A stretch of 50,185 bases of DNA from Trachelipus rathkii. Lineage: Eukaryota > Arthropoda > Malacostraca > Isopoda > Trachelipodidae. Of this stretch, positions 48,550 to 50,185 are shown piece by piece. Made by a program: the position numbers and the translations under genes. Each line of letters begins with the position of its first letter. Position 1 is the first letter of the stretch. The notes under the pieces are model-generated. The model saw only the letters and a list, made by a program, of their open reading frames with translations, had not been told where the DNA came from and did not search any database. The stretch spans positions 1-50,185 of the forward strand of contig JABUQX010097332.1 of assembly GCA_015478945.1 (NCBI GenBank), written 5' to 3'.

Positions 48550-49445
48550 TGCATCATACGATATGATTATTATCTATTAATTTATATTGATTATTATTAT
48601 ATATTGATTATTTAATTATTTATAATTATTATTATATTTATTTATATTTATATAATTATTATATTAATTATTATATTTAATTATATAATTAATCATATAT
48701 AATATAAAAATCAATATTTAATTATATATTATTATTATTTATATTATTAAAAGATTATTATTATAATTATAATTATTATATAGTTAAAAACTAATAAAAT
48801 TATCCTTCTTAATTATATATTATTATGATTTAATTATAATTATATTAGTATTCTAAATTTAATACCAATTATTATATATTTTATCCATAATTATATATAT
48901 TATTATTATTATTATACTTTAATTTAATATATTAATTATTATTTTAATTATTATATACCAAAGTTTATAATAAATCATTTACATAATTTACTATATCAAT
49001 ATTAAGATGATAGGGATAAGAGTGTGAATATGAGAGTGGAAGATGTGAATAAAATGTGTGGTTTGTACAAAATGTTTTATTTCTTTTAGTATAATATTAT
49101 GTTTAATTATTATTTTATTATGATATACAATTATTATTATGCATATTATCATTATTAATTTATACTTTAGTAAAATTTATTCAGTATTATTTAATTATTT
49201 AATTATTTAATTAATATATTATATAATTAATTTAAATAATTAGGAATATACTACTACTAAATACAGTATACTAATAAATTATAAAATATATAATAATAAT
49301 AATTAATACTAATAATAATAATAATATAAATATTAATAATTAAATAAATTTATAATAATAATTAAATCAATAATAATAATAAATAATTAATAATATAATA
49401 ATAAATATATATATAATAAAATAAATAATAATATGGAAAATATTT
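48550..49445. repeat. AT-only tract rich in (ATT)n and (AAT)n
   Basis: ATT-type repeats at 48,550-48,960, a short non-repetitive break at 49,005-49,080 with GAGTGTGAATATGAGAGTGG, then ATT and AAT repeats at 49,090-49,445. No gene. Confidence 0.9.
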
Positions 49446-50185
49446 AAGATTTTCCTCTTTTTGAAAAATTGGTGCAAATAGAAATTGGACATTATAAGAA
49501 AAGTAAGAGTATATTATTTTTATAATAAATAACTATTTCAATTACATAGCCTTAGAATATGATGATAAAAAGTATATCAAATCATGTATTTTTCCATTTA
49601 TAATCTCTTATATAATAGATATAAAAGTTGAAACTGCATAAATCTGGAAATATATAAATTAAAATAATAATAATAAATATAGTAATAAATTCATGAATAT
49701 GAATGTTGAAAATATTACAATGTCCTATTCTATTCATTAGATAATACTCTTATATTTAATAGATATAGTATCTAATTGTTTTATTATTGAAAAATATATA
49801 TATATGATATTAATGAAATAATATTAATATAAAAATGCTGATAAATTCAGTCATATATATGTTAGCAAGTAAATAATCACAAATACTGAAGTAGAATAAC
49901 AAATTTAAATCTCTTAAAAATTTTATAATTATGCAACAACCTTCTACAGAACGTCAAGTATATTACTTGAAGTTTTTTTAACTCACTGTCATAAATAAAT
50001 TACACTTAATTATAGCATGTGAGCATGCTCAAAGACACATCCTTTGTAATTAGCCTCTACCCGTATAGAGCCAACTGGTGAGTATTTTCGGATATTCAAA
50101 TATAGTTAATGGCGTATCTCTTTGACTCAGCATATGCAGAGTACTTTAATACGAGATTCAAATTGAGGTTATAATATGTATACCG
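49446..50185. other. AT-rich unassigned end of window
   Basis: AT-rich with scattered short repeats up to about 49,830, then somewhat more mixed sequence to the end. No gene, RNA or element was recognised. Confidence 0.6.

Overview
The window is animal nuclear DNA, most likely from an arthropod and probably a crustacean. This rests on a metazoan-type 28S rRNA gene, APE-type and RTE-type LINE remnants, a hAT transposon, a tRNA-derived SINE, degenerate (AACCT)n sequence and a very high density of (TA)n, (ATT)n and (CT)n microsatellites. I found no intact protein-coding gene. Open frames over the mobile elements are fragments broken by frameshifts, and the rest look like chance frames.

Layout: (1) 1-2,930 is probably rDNA spacer upstream of the large-subunit gene. 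It has a GC-richer repeat block at 454-1,010 (a 45-bp core every 117-144 bp). (2) 2,930-10,200 is a 28S rRNA gene on the + strand that can be followed collinearly from the 5' core to the sarcin-ricin loop (9,841-9,854) and the 3' end. It is inflated to about 7 kb by many small insertions plus expansion segments, one of which carries a CAG-rich tandem array. (3) 10,200-16,640 is intergenic spacer with degenerate subrepeats. (4) 16,640-46,860 is one very large imperfect inverted repeat with its axis near 28,595. (5) 46,860-50,185 is AT-rich DNA with long (CT)n, (TA)n and (ATT)n tracts.

The inverted repeat is the main result. Read outward from the axis, both arms carry the same items in mirrored order: an RTE LINE, a long (TA)n tract, a hAT element, a 220-bp domain next to (TA)n, an APE-type LINE, the 220-bp domain again, a tRNA-Ala-derived SINE, and an (ATT)n tract. 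One 45-bp block is identical in the two arms (17,235-17,279 and 45,950-45,994). The left arm is about 12 kb and the right about 18 kb. Much of the difference comes from scattered small insertions in the right arm, although its LINE has the same length as the left one. Part of the middle (about 31.5-37.5 kb) could not be aligned by eye.

Sequence accuracy looks patchy. Clean blocks (28S 3' end, SINE, parts of the LINEs) alternate with blocks where even universally conserved rRNA is interrupted every few bases. The simplest explanation is an incompletely polished long-read assembly. On that view the palindrome may be a fold-back (missed-adapter) artefact, but a real giant palindrome next to an rDNA unit is not excluded. 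No convincing new biological system is visible.
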